This document shows, piece after piece, positions 37,209-44,942 of a DNA stretch of 64,000 nt. The position numbers and the translations under genes were made by a program. Source of the stretch: Maribacter algarum (ex Zhang et al. 2020) (GTDB taxonomy: Bacteria; Bacteroidota; Bacteroidia; Flavobacteriales; Flavobacteriaceae); the NCBI RefSeq assembly GCF_005885635.1, contig NZ_VATY01000001.1:1178001-1242000 (forward strand), in the 5' to 3' direction. Below the pieces are notes generated by a model. That model was given only the letters and a program-made list of their open reading frames with translations. It was not told where the DNA came from and ran no database searches. Positions within the stretch are counted from its first letter, which is position 1. Every line of letters begins with the position of its first letter.

Positions 37209-37814
37209 TTATCTGTTTTTCTTCTGCTCCGCTTCTCTTTGTAAGCGCACGGCTTCCCTTTGAAGACGTTCAGCCTCTCTTATTTTTCGCTCGGCTTCTC
37301 GCATGAGTTGCTCAGCTTCACGTTCAAGACGCTCTTCTTCTCGTTTTTTCTTCTCTTCTTCATGCTTCTCTTCTGACTTACCTGAAGTATAGTTCTTAAT
37401 GTTTTTGGTAATCATTTTTAGCTTATTGAACAAAGATGAAGAAACCAGTTCCTTGTCCACAAAAATTCTTAAACTACCATCATCTACCTTGACTTCATAA
37501 CCCGTATCTCCACTATATTCCATTTTCCATAATTCCTTAGTCCCTGAAACTTTCATGTTTCTTTGACCTAATTCCTCCTTTAAATATGCTCTTATTTTTG
37601 TTGTTTTTCGGTCTGGAAACTTCGCCCTTACCTTGTAGGTGTCATCTGAATCACTTGTTGAGAAATACATGTTTTCATTTCCTGAAAAAGAAAGATCTCC
37701 ATCCCAAGAAAAAGATATGTCATTATTTGTTTTTTTCGAATCAGACTCCTCCTGGGCATGTGTATTAAGGATTCCTATTAATATGCTTAAAAAAAAATAT
37801 ACTAAAGTTCTCAT
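37209..37814 (-). CDS. Secreted small protein with charged coiled-coil tail
   Basis: A 201-residue protein with a signal peptide (1-~20, ending NTHA). A beta-rich domain (about 30-140) is followed by a long charged helix made of near-heptad repeats of REAE(R/Q) type (residues ~145-200). The beta domain aligns with that of the adjacent 152-residue protein: WKMEYSGDTGYEVKVDDGSLRI here against WKKTAPDGKLAYKVEVKKNKLRI there, so the two are tandem paralogues. Last gene of the histidine-kinase operon. Function unknown; a periplasmic or envelope role is inferred. Confidence 0.7.
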   Translation of the reverse strand: MRTLVYFFLSILIGILNTHAQEESDSKKTNNDISFSWDGDLSFSGNENMYFSTSDSDDTYKVRAKFPDRKTTKIRAYLKEELGQRNMKVSGTKELWKMEYSGDTGYEVKVDDGSLRIFVDKELVSSSLFNKLKMITKNIKNYTSGKSEEKHEEEKKKREEERLEREAEQLMREAERKIREAERLQREAVRLQREAEQKKNR

Positions 37815-37825
37815 GATTTCTGTTT

Positions 37826-38284
37826 TTAACTATTAATTGATTTGATGAATTCTTGCCCTAATTGGCTAAGTAGATTATAAACCTGGCTATCTGAGTTCTT
37901 GCGTGTTACTTCGATACGGAGTTTGTTCTTTTTGACTTCAACCTTATAAGCTAGTTTTCCGTCTGGTGCTGTTTTCTTCCAAACCATGGTTTGGAATCCT
38001 GAAGAAATAGTATCTACGTCTAAGACTTTGGAAACCACTTTTTGAATCTTGTCAATCTGACCTTCATCAAAAAACAAATTTATTTTGTAAACTTTATTGG
38101 TCAACTTGACGGTATACACATCTTCAAACTGATACTCATAGTGAGCTCCTTTCATAGAGGCTTTAAAGTCATATATCTCAACAGATTCTGAACTTAACAG
38201 AAAGCTGTAGTTCTCTTCTTCTTGAGAAAATACGCTGGCTATGGCCAATACCGTCATACAAATTGTGATTTTTAAATTTTTCAT
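37826..38284 (-). CDS. Secreted small protein, paralogue of the next gene
   Basis: A 152-residue protein with a signal peptide (1-~20, ending VFSQ) and one beta-rich domain. It shares the TYKV-to-NLL pattern of the 201-residue neighbour but lacks the coiled-coil tail. The gap to the paralogue is 11 bp and to the serine hydrolase before it 32 bp, which supports one transcript with the sensor kinase, regulator and hydrolase. No family recognised. Confidence 0.7.
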   Translation of the reverse strand: MKNLKITICMTVLAIASVFSQEEENYSFLLSSESVEIYDFKASMKGAHYEYQFEDVYTVKLTNKVYKINLFFDEGQIDKIQKVVSKVLDVDTISSGFQTMVWKKTAPDGKLAYKVEVKKNKLRIEVTRKNSDSQVYNLLSQLGQEFIKSINS

Positions 38285-38316
38285 GATTTTTCGTTTTTGA
38301 ATTATAATTGATGATT

Positions 38317-39531
38317 CTACTTTGCAATTTCGTTTTGATAAGCCCTAATGGCATTCCAGCTTGCTTGAACTAACTTGGCCGCTTCTGGATTGTCAATAAC
38401 ATTTGAATTGGTAAAGAAAATGGCGCCTAGCTTGATATCTTCGTAATAGTACATCAAGGTCATAATGCCCGGATCAGCCCCATTGTGACCAATTATGTTA
38501 TTTCTATTATGCTCCCAGAAATACCCATAATTATCCTTTACTTCCTTCTTACTGTTGTACTGCTGCTTAGTCAGTTTTCCTATCATCATTTCTTTGGCTG
38601 AATCTTGTTTGAGTATAGTTCCCTTCCCATAATAACAGTTAAGCATTTCTTGGGCATACTTTGTGAGACCGAGCACGCTGGTACATAACCCACCGTCGGG
38701 ATAACTATTCAACGAGTACCTTGGGAACGCAATACTAGTATCGGAATATGTTTTTGCAAAATTGTTAACATCGATAGAATTGTAGGACCATCCGATATCT
38801 TTAATTTTTACTTTATCGAAAATGTGTTCTTGTGTAAACTCGGAAAACGATTTTCCAGAAGCTACCCCAATACAATACCCTGCCAACGCAGCGCCCATGT
38901 TAGAGTATGTGTACCGCTCACCCGGTGCGGTCTTCAAAAAATTCTTCTTTTGATACATACTACCATCAGTTGAAAAATATTCATGTAGAAAAACCCCAAG
39001 TTCCATAGCTTCGTTCTCCAATAGATTTTTCATGTATTTAGCGGTTTCTCTATCATAAATAGAAATATCAACGTTTTTGGGGTTTTCCAAAACATAACTT
39101 CTATCATATGATTCATCCGTGTCCTGTATTCCAGAGGTATGGGTCGCTAAATGTGTGATGGTTATTTGTTCCTCTGGATAACTTGGATGAATAACCTCGA
39201 ATGGCAGAATATCGTTTATCGGAGTTTCCATAGAAAACAGACCTAGTTCTACCGCTTTCATTAAAGAAACGCCAACAAAGGTTTTCGAAATTGAACCAAT
39301 ATTATGAACTGTATTGACAGTATATGGTTTTTTGTTTTCCTTATCTGCATAGCCATAGCCTTTTTTGTATAGAATGGTATCTGGAGAAAACACAGATACA
39401 CCAAAACCTACCAGCCCTTTTTGTTTGCTAATACTATCTAATTTATGATGTAAGGTTTCTTCCGGTGTTTGGGCAATAGCGTTTAATAGTACTGTGATGA
39501 GCAGTAACAAAGTGATTGCTGTTTTTTTCAT
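38317..39531 (-). CDS. Secreted serine hydrolase, beta-lactamase class C-like
   Basis: A 404-residue protein with a signal peptide (MKKTAITLLLLITVLLNAIAQ in outline, residues 1-~20). SxxK motif is SISK in HNIGSISKTFVGV; YSN in YTYSNMGAALAG is the intact YxN motif; HNG in IIGHNGADPG is the third motif. All three are canonical, so the enzyme should be active as an esterase or peptidase. I chose ATG 39531; an in-frame upstream start at 39603 would add 24 residues before the signal peptide and overlap the regulator. It follows the response-regulator gene by 43 bp. Confidence 0.87.
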   Translation of the reverse strand: MKKTAITLLLLITVLLNAIAQTPEETLHHKLDSISKQKGLVGFGVSVFSPDTILYKKGYGYADKENKKPYTVNTVHNIGSISKTFVGVSLMKAVELGLFSMETPINDILPFEVIHPSYPEEQITITHLATHTSGIQDTDESYDRSYVLENPKNVDISIYDRETAKYMKNLLENEAMELGVFLHEYFSTDGSMYQKKNFLKTAPGERYTYSNMGAALAGYCIGVASGKSFSEFTQEHIFDKVKIKDIGWSYNSIDVNNFAKTYSDTSIAFPRYSLNSYPDGGLCTSVLGLTKYAQEMLNCYYGKGTILKQDSAKEMMIGKLTKQQYNSKKEVKDNYGYFWEHNRNNIIGHNGADPGIMTLMYYYEDIKLGAIFFTNSNVIDNPEAAKLVQASWNAIRAYQNEIAK

Positions 39532-39574
39532 GTTTTTCGTTTTTTGATAGATGAGATAAACTCCTGTTATTGAC

Positions 39575-40270
39575 CTACCCTTCGGCAGGCAAGTTGATTT
39601 CAAATGTTAATCCGACACCTCGAACACTTTCTATAGCAATGTTTGAATCTTGCTTAAAGTATTTCCGAAGTCGGCTTATGAATACGTCCATGCTTCTCCC
39701 TGAGAAAAAGTCGTCGTTGCCCCAAACGTCTTTGAGGAGGTCTTCGCGTTTTATCATTCTATTTTTATGTTCATATAGATATTGTATCAAAACGGTTTCC
39801 TTTTCCGTTAAACGCTGCTCTTCGCTTTTAAAACTTAGTTTGTGGTTTACAGCGTCAAACTGATATAAACCTATGGTAATTAGCACTTCTTTTTTCGGTT
39901 GAATTTTTCGCATGCGCTTCAAAATATTTTTCATTCGAAGAACTAAAATGTCTGCCTCAAAAGGTTTTACGATATAGTCATCAGCTCCTAATTTCAAACC
40001 TGTAATTCTATCTTCTTTTAGCTTCTTTGCGGTCAGAAAAATAAAAGGTACTTCCGGGTTTAATTCCACCACCTTTTCTGCTAAGGTAAAACCATCCATT
40101 TTTGGCATCATCACATCAAATACGCAGATATCGAAATGGTCTTTTTCAAAACATTCCAAAGCTTCCTTACCATCTTTGGCCCAAGTGACCTGATAGTCAT
40201 GTATTTCTAAATACTGTTTTAAAATACTTCCGAAATCAAAATCGTCTTCTGCTAATAATACGTGTGTCAT
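39575..40270 (-). CDS. OmpR/PhoB-family response regulator
   Basis: A 231-residue two-domain regulator. The receiver domain has the acidic pair at 9-10, phospho-acceptor Asp52 in CVFDVMMPKMDG and the switch lysine in DDYIVKPF. The C-terminal winged helix (about 130-228) has LTEKETVLIQYLYEHKNR and DVFISRLRKYF, followed by SVRGVGLTFEI. It lies 6 bp after the kinase gene. Its likely binding sites are the TTAAC repeats upstream of the kinase gene (41737-41837). Confidence 0.95.
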   Translation of the reverse strand: MTHVLLAEDDFDFGSILKQYLEIHDYQVTWAKDGKEALECFEKDHFDICVFDVMMPKMDGFTLAEKVVELNPEVPFIFLTAKKLKEDRITGLKLGADDYIVKPFEADILVLRMKNILKRMRKIQPKKEVLITIGLYQFDAVNHKLSFKSEEQRLTEKETVLIQYLYEHKNRMIKREDLLKDVWGNDDFFSGRSMDVFISRLRKYFKQDSNIAIESVRGVGLTFEINLPAEG

Positions 40271-40276
40271 ATAATC

Positions 40277-41665
40277 TTAACTAACCGGTATATTAATAAT
40301 AAAACTAGTTCCTTTATTTACTTCACTCATTAATGAAATGCTTCCATCATGCGCATCTATTACCTGTCTCGTGTAATACAGACCAAGACCTAACCCTTTA
40401 ACATTGTGAACATTTCCAGAAGCCACCCGATAGAATTTCTCAAAAACTTCCTTTTGGTGTTTGTTTGAAATTCCTATTCCGTTATCCTGAATTTCGATTT
40501 CATAATGATTGTTCCTTAATCGAGTGTTGATCTTTATTTCTATGGATTCCTTTCCATATTTTACCGCATTTTCAAGAATGTTGAACAAGGCCGTAGTGAA
40601 TAAGAATGAGTCAATGCGAAGCACTACCTCTTTAGGTTCAATATATTTTTGAATCGTTAAATCTTGACTCTGAACGGACAAAGAAAAATCTTCAATGATA
40701 TTCCTAAAGTAATCATCATCGATTACTTGTTCTTTATTTAAAACAAAATCCTCCGACCCCAAACTATTGGTCATGACTTGGTCAATAAGCTTTTGTAACC
40801 TTGAATTCTGACGGTCAATAATACCAAGTGTATTTTCGAAAATTGCGGGCGACTGCAATATTTCCTTTTGCCTTAAGCTCTTGGAAGCCAAGCTTAAAGT
40901 AGCAAGGGGCGTTTTAAGCTCATGCGTTATGTTATTGATAAAATCCGATTTAACATCAGCTACTTTTTTTTGCTTGATTAAATTCTTAATTGAGTAATAA
41001 AATAATCCAGTCACGAAAAGAAATACCAAAACTGAAGCTATTAACAAACCTGCCATTCGGCCTAAAACTATTCTTTTCCATTCTGAAATACTCATTTGAT
41101 CTCTTGTCGTAACTAGAAACTCAAAAGTTCTTGCTACTCCTTGGTCATCAATTTGAGTATAATCGGTTTGCCATCTTGCCTGACTTACACGGTAACCTTC
41201 TTCATCTTTAAAATTCTCTCCAAGTACAAAAATCGGGTTCTCTTCGTTGAATGCAAATACCGTGTCGTTTGCAACAGAATCTAGAATAATGATAGAATAT
41301 ATGTTCTTCTTAAACTGAACATCATACCCCAAATTTGATTTTCTTACTTCATTCTGATATAGTTTGTTAAATGCCTTGGATAAAGAGTCTCTTTCAGTTC
41401 TTAACTCGTTCAAAAACTCATCTCTACCTAAATTCTCGAATCTATATTCCCAAAGAAGCTCAACAAACTCCTGTCCCCATATCTCTGCGGTCTCAACCAC
41501 CAATTCCGCCTCGTCATCTAATCTTCCAATAGCATCTGAGGTTTCGTTCAAAAATGCCTTCTTCTTTAGTTCGTAAGTATTATATATGAGATAGACCTGA
41601 ATACTTGTTAAGGCTAATAGTGTGATTATTGCGGTTACAATAAGTATGTTTATTCTTTTCTTCAT
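40277..41665 (-). CDS. Membrane sensor histidine kinase
   Basis: A 462-residue kinase with membrane segments at about 8-28 and 205-226, enclosing a ~175-residue periplasmic sensor domain of no recognised type. The HisKA box has His248 in NNITHELKTPLATLS; the ATPase domain has NILENAVKYGKE (N box), IEIQDNGIGIS (G1) and GLGLGLYYTRQ (G2). It opens a five-gene minus-strand operon (kinase, regulator, serine hydrolase, two secreted paralogues). A TACTTTTG -7 box (41692-41699) lies about 27 bp before the ATG. Confidence 0.95.
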   Translation of the reverse strand: MKKRINILIVTAIITLLALTSIQVYLIYNTYELKKKAFLNETSDAIGRLDDEAELVVETAEIWGQEFVELLWEYRFENLGRDEFLNELRTERDSLSKAFNKLYQNEVRKSNLGYDVQFKKNIYSIIILDSVANDTVFAFNEENPIFVLGENFKDEEGYRVSQARWQTDYTQIDDQGVARTFEFLVTTRDQMSISEWKRIVLGRMAGLLIASVLVFLFVTGLFYYSIKNLIKQKKVADVKSDFINNITHELKTPLATLSLASKSLRQKEILQSPAIFENTLGIIDRQNSRLQKLIDQVMTNSLGSEDFVLNKEQVIDDDYFRNIIEDFSLSVQSQDLTIQKYIEPKEVVLRIDSFLFTTALFNILENAVKYGKESIEIKINTRLRNNHYEIEIQDNGIGISNKHQKEVFEKFYRVASGNVHNVKGLGLGLYYTRQVIDAHDGSISLMSEVNKGTSFIINIPVS

Positions 41666-41736
41666 GGTTTGCTATTTGACTGGCAACAGTTCAAAAGTAG
41701 AACAAACCCTAATTTTCGCATAAAAAGAAAACATCG

Positions 41737-41837
41737 TTAACCCACCATTAACGTTAATTCTACCGCAACCCCTTTTATTTAAGAAGTTTTAACCGCTTTG
41801 TTAATTGGCAGATTAACAAGTAAATGTATTCATTAAC
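41737..41837. promoter_or_regulatory. TTAAC repeat cluster upstream of the kinase operon
   Basis: TTAAC or TTAAT boxes start at 41737, 41748, 41754, 41789, 41801, 41813 and 41833. The pair 41737/41748 is spaced 11 bp and 41789/41801/41813 by 12 bp each, close to one helical turn. OmpR/PhoB-type regulators bind direct repeats with about 11-bp spacing (the Bacillus PhoP box is TTAACA-like). The cluster is 38 bp or more upstream of the kinase -7 box, which suggests autoregulation by the adjacent regulator. Confidence 0.5.
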
Positions 41838-41905
41838 ATTAAAAACAAACTCAAAGCTCCTCTTATGGACTAAAAAATAAGACTAGTATTTGTTGTTGCA
41901 TGTAA

Positions 41906-42001
41906 TTCATCGAACAAGAAAACCCGTTCATCCGAGACACAACATTATAGTATCCATTCACAACAATAATTTAGAAGAACCTAGAAACCACTATATCTTT
42001 A
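41906..42001 (+). promoter_or_regulatory. Activator sites and -7 box of small RNA unit B
   Basis: TTC-type repeats start at 41906 (AATTCATCGA), 41927 (GTTCAT), 41936 (GACACAACA, degenerate) and 41957 (TTCACAACAATAATTTAG). The 21, 9 and 21 bp spacings equal those of unit A, and TATCTTTA at 41994-42001 is again 37 bp after the last repeat. No TTG is seen at -33, consistent with activator dependence. Confidence 0.7.
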
Positions 42002-42007
42002 CATTGT

Positions 42008-42186
42008 AATTAAGTGATAGTGTTGACCCCAAATCGCCCCTTGAACTTAACTTAAATGTTGAATGTATCTTTTCCCAAATCGATACTTAGCCTAAAAAGC
42101 TTAAACCGATTTAAATCGGAACTCAAATTTTACGATAAACCTACTTATTAAAAAAAGCCCTGAATTACTTCTGGGCTTTTTTATTG
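42008..42186 (+). ncRNA. Candidate small RNA B
   Basis: About 175 nt from the predicted start to an intrinsic terminator. It shares ATTAAGTGATAG and TTGACCC near the 5' end with RNA A, and CCTACTT (42140-42146) before the terminator with A and C. Frames are short; a 32-codon frame starting near 42056 has no counterpart in A or C. It lies in the 860-bp gap between the kinase gene and the DUF3078 gene, directly ahead of unit C. Confidence 0.6.
42151..42183. terminator. Intrinsic terminator of RNA B
   Basis: AAAAAAGCCC (42151-42160) pairs with GGGCTTTTTT (42173-42182) around a 12-nt loop. The A- and T-runs on both sides make it usable in either direction. Confidence 0.8.
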
Positions 42187-42225
42187 ATTATCAATTATTT
42201 GTTATTGTATCAAAATAGCGTGCAG

Positions 42226-42322
42226 TTCATCGATTAAACCACACATTTTAACGCAGTTCACAACAGCTATTGATTCGTTCACAACAAAAATTTATTGGTG
42301 CGCCCCATGAAATATACATTAG
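42226..42322 (+). promoter_or_regulatory. Activator sites and -7 box of small RNA unit C
   Basis: GCAGTTCATCGA (TTC at 42226), a degenerate site near 42247, TTCACAACA at 42257 and TTCACAACAAAAATTTA at 42278. The last two are 21 bp apart, and TACATTAG (42315-42322) starts exactly 37 bp after the last. A TTGG lies 16 bp before it. The layout equals that of A and B apart from a 1-bp shift and one weakened site. Confidence 0.65.
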
Positions 42323-42328
42323 TCATGT

Positions 42329-42500
42329 ATTTGAGATTTAGTGTAATGTCCCGATGAAACTAATCTTAACCGAAAATTTTAAGTATTTGGATTGTGCCCA
42401 AGTTTTTACTTGACCTGAAATTTGATTTTATTGACTGTAACAACCAAATTTACGAATCCTACTTAACTAAAAACGCCCTGACAATGTCAGGGCGTTTTAC
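42329..42500 (+). ncRNA. Candidate small RNA C
   Basis: About 170 nt ending at a strong hairpin. Its body has diverged from A and B, but a GTGTAATGTCCC stretch matches their GTGATAG-TTGACCC segment loosely and CCTACTT (42458-42464) precedes the terminator. No frame longer than about ten codons opens with ATG near the start. The terminator is shared with the convergent DUF3078 gene, so the RNA could overlap that gene's 3' UTR. Confidence 0.5.
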
Positions 42501-42506
42501 ATTTTC
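42471..42506. terminator. Bidirectional terminator between RNA C and the DUF3078 gene
   Basis: ACGCCCTGAC (42473-42482) pairs with GTCAGGGCGT (42486-42495) around a 3-nt loop; T-rich tails occur on both strands. Confidence 0.9.
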
Positions 42507-42525
42507 TATAATTTTTGTCTCGACA

Positions 42526-43458
42526 CTATAAAGAATAGTTCAAGCCAAACAACCAGTAACTTTGCGTATTTGCATCAGTAGTTGCAAGAGTGGCACCAGG
42601 GTTTGCTCCAAGCGCAAAAGATTCTTGTTTGTTACCTCTTAAGCCAAACTCAAATCCAAGTCCAATTCCTTTCCACAAAGTATAACCGAAAGAATTTATC
42701 CAATTCCAGTTTGATAAGTCCCCACTCTTATAGCTTTGAAATGTAGAGAAGTTAGATTTAAAATTAACAGCTCCTAACTGTCTTGTATAATCAACTACGA
42801 TTTTAGCTCCGGTAGACGATTCGTAGGCTGCATCCTCTTCGGCAAATATGAAGTTGTAATTTAACGGGTGAACCACTACAACCATACCTTCAATAGGTAA
42901 CCAAGTAGCACCTATACCGATATCAAGGTAACCAGGGTTATTGAATTCATTAATTGAAGAACGAAATTCCCCTAAGGCCGATACTGCGAACTTTTTGCTC
43001 AAATTATAACCAAACAGGGATGTAAAATTGATTACATCTGTAGTTGGGTTAAATTTATCAGCATCTTCAGCTGGATTTTCAGCGTCCTTATCCTGTAACT
43101 TCACCCATTGAAGATTAACATTTGCAGAATTGTTCCAAAAGTATTTCTCTTTCTTCAAATTGGCGAAACCGTTAAGAGCAATACCAATGTTTCCGGCTGA
43201 GTTATTCGGCGTCGCTTGCTGATACCAATTATTTGAACCTGATAAGTTAGCTCCAATTGTGCCGAAAATTCCTTTTCGCCATCCAGGCAAACCATCGATT
43301 TCACCTTGAATGGCATCGATTCTTCCTTGAATAGCAGCAATCGAGTCGGCTTTAGGGCCTAACATTGCTTTAAGCTCTTCCGCTTTTTTTGTATCGTCTT
43401 GTGAATAGGTAAATGCCCCAGCAAATACCGTAAGCGCAACAAAAATTAATTTTTTCAT
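42526..43458 (-). CDS. DUF3078 outer-membrane beta-barrel-like protein
   Basis: A 310-residue protein with a signal peptide (1-~19, ending TYSQ), a short coiled segment (KAEELKAMLGPKADSIAAIQ) and then alternating beta strands ending in an aromatic-rich WLFGLNYSL, as in outer-membrane barrels. WRKGIFGTIGANLSGSNNW and the later WNNSANVNLQW fit DUF3078. Function is unknown for the family. A TACCTTTG -7 box is at 43496-43503. Confidence 0.8.
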   Translation of the reverse strand: MKKLIFVALTVFAGAFTYSQDDTKKAEELKAMLGPKADSIAAIQGRIDAIQGEIDGLPGWRKGIFGTIGANLSGSNNWYQQATPNNSAGNIGIALNGFANLKKEKYFWNNSANVNLQWVKLQDKDAENPAEDADKFNPTTDVINFTSLFGYNLSKKFAVSALGEFRSSINEFNNPGYLDIGIGATWLPIEGMVVVVHPLNYNFIFAEEDAAYESSTGAKIVVDYTRQLGAVNFKSNFSTFQSYKSGDLSNWNWINSFGYTLWKGIGLGFEFGLRGNKQESFALGANPGATLATTDANTQSYWLFGLNYSL

Positions 43459-43536
43459 AATGTTTAGTGTTTAAGTGTTTAAGGGAATTTTGCCGCAAAG
43501 GTAAGAATTGTTCACAGAAAATAAATAAAACGAAAT

Positions 43537-44043
43537 CTATTTCTTCTTAAAAAGAGGTACGGAAGAACAAGCCTCCCCATACATTATACTCTTAGCAACT
43601 GACTGTATTTTGGTTGTAATCCAGAGGTAAGCATTCGGTGGAACTGGCTTATTGCTACACCCTTTGATGATAATTGACTTGTCCTGAAATAGGGTGACAT
43701 CTATCTTTTCTATTGCCAGCTGGTACAATGAAGTTTCTAATTGTTCAAGATTACCTACAACAACCTTTTTGGCATACGGTTGAAGTTTGGAAGCAATCAA
43801 CATATTCGCCCAACCGGGAATAATAGCATCGGTGGAACAAGTCAACGCGACAAAGGCATTTTTGTATTGTTCCCAATTGTGTTCGGAAACATGGTTTCTA
43901 AACTCCTTTTCCCTTAAAATAAAACCTTCATGTAGCCATTCTTTGATATCTAAAACCACACGCTCTCCTTCGGGATAATAATCCTCTAAGTCAAAAGTGA
44001 TGAGTTTGCTTTGGGCAACTCTGTTTACGATTTCATCTGACAT
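43537..44043 (-). CDS. DUF2480 family protein
   Basis: A 168-residue soluble protein (LITFDLEDYYPEGERVVLDI, FVALTCSTDAIIPGWANML, IIIKGCSNKPVPPNAYLWI). These are features of DUF2480, a Bacteroidota family often found beside SUF genes (from memory). Its function is unknown. I chose ATG 44043; the frame extends upstream through a palindromic repeat (44061-44107) that is unlikely to be coding. It is the last gene of the sufE-DUF59 run. Confidence 0.75.
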   Translation of the reverse strand: MSDEIVNRVAQSKLITFDLEDYYPEGERVVLDIKEWLHEGFILREKEFRNHVSEHNWEQYKNAFVALTCSTDAIIPGWANMLIASKLQPYAKKVVVGNLEQLETSLYQLAIEKIDVTLFQDKSIIIKGCSNKPVPPNAYLWITTKIQSVAKSIMYGEACSSVPLFKKK

Positions 44044-44060
44044 AAAGTTTTCTTTAAAAA

Positions 44061-44107
44061 GATTCCCGCCTTTACTGAAATAAGTTCTGCGCAGGCACGG
44101 GAATGAC
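44061..44107. repeat. REP-like palindrome upstream of the DUF2480 gene
   Basis: Arms TTCCCGCCT (44063-44071) and AGGCACGGGAATGAC (44093-44107) pair as TTCCCG/CGGGAA and CCT/AGG with a small bulge. Elements of the type CATTCCCG ... CGGGAATGAC are dispersed in Bacteroidota genomes. It fills the 75-bp gap between the DUF59 and DUF2480 genes. Confidence 0.65.
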
Positions 44108-44118
44108 AATAAACTTTT

Positions 44119-44448
44119 TTAGAGCAACCCTAGTTCTAATTTGGCCTCTTCGCTCATTAAATCTTGTGTCCATGGTGGGTCAAAAGTAATTTCGACCTCG
44201 GCGTCTTTTACCATATCCAAAGATTTCACCTTCTCTTCAACCTCAACGGGAAGTGTTTCCGCTACCGGACAGTTTGGAGAAGTCAGTGTCATCAATATCT
44301 TGACATCATTTTCTTCATTGACCAAAACATCATATATCAGTCCCAATTCATAAATATCAACAGGAATCTCAGGGTCGTAAATGGTCTTAATAACACCTAC
44401 TATCTTATCCCCAAGTTCTTGGGTATCTATTGTTGTCTCTTCGCTCAT
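44119..44448 (-). CDS. DUF59/MIP18-family Fe-S assembly protein (SufT-like)
   Basis: A 109-residue single-domain protein with IKTIYDPEIPVDIYELGLIYDV and the conserved-cysteine segment LTSPNCPVAETLP, followed by VEITFDPPWTQDLM. Family members (PaaD, SufT, CIA2/MIP18) help load Fe-S clusters onto targets. It lies 7 bp after sufE on the same strand. Confidence 0.92.
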   Translation of the reverse strand: MSEETTIDTQELGDKIVGVIKTIYDPEIPVDIYELGLIYDVLVNEENDVKILMTLTSPNCPVAETLPVEVEEKVKSLDMVKDAEVEITFDPPWTQDLMSEEAKLELGLL

Positions 44449-44455
44449 ACTACTC

Positions 44456-44878
44456 TTAATTTAACTGTGTTTGATAGGCCACAGCATACAATTTTAATTG
44501 TTTTATCATGCTCACCAAGCCATTCGCTCTTGTGGGTGATAAATGTTCTTTCAATCCGATTTCATCGATAAAATCAGTATTTGCCTCAATAATATCCGTG
44601 GGCTTTTGATTGCTAAATGCTCGTATTAAAATGGCAATAATTCCCTTGGTAATTATAGCATCGCTATCTGCTGTGAAAACTAATTTATCACCTTCTAACT
44701 CCGCATGCACCCAAACCTTACTTTGACAACCTTTTATGATATTATCGTCGGTCTTGTATTGCTCGTCGATTAGTGGGAGTGCTTTCCCCAAGTCAATCAT
44801 ATATTCATAGCGCTGCATCCAATCCTCAAACATGGAAAATTCATCTACGATTTCTTCCTGAATATCTTGTATCTGCAT
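44456..44878 (-). CDS. sufE: Sulfur-acceptor protein SufE
   Basis: A 140-residue SufE. It takes persulfide sulfur from SufS and passes it to SufB. The acceptor cysteine lies in IIKGCQSKVWVHAEL near residue 51. DEFSMFEDWMQRYEYMIDLGK at the N-terminus is typical. It is followed closely by the DUF59 gene. Confidence 0.95.
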   Translation of the reverse strand: MQIQDIQEEIVDEFSMFEDWMQRYEYMIDLGKALPLIDEQYKTDDNIIKGCQSKVWVHAELEGDKLVFTADSDAIITKGIIAILIRAFSNQKPTDIIEANTDFIDEIGLKEHLSPTRANGLVSMIKQLKLYAVAYQTQLN

Positions 44879-44942
44879 ATGACCATCTTAATCTCCAAAA
44901 AAAGAGATAAATTATTGTGCAAAAATACGATAAGAATATCGG

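Noticed and set aside
42056-42152. A 32-codon frame within RNA B, and 24- and 10-codon frames in RNAs A and C, as small peptides
   Set aside because: The frames start at different places, lack common residues and are not in the same phase relative to the shared boxes, so a conserved peptide is not supported.
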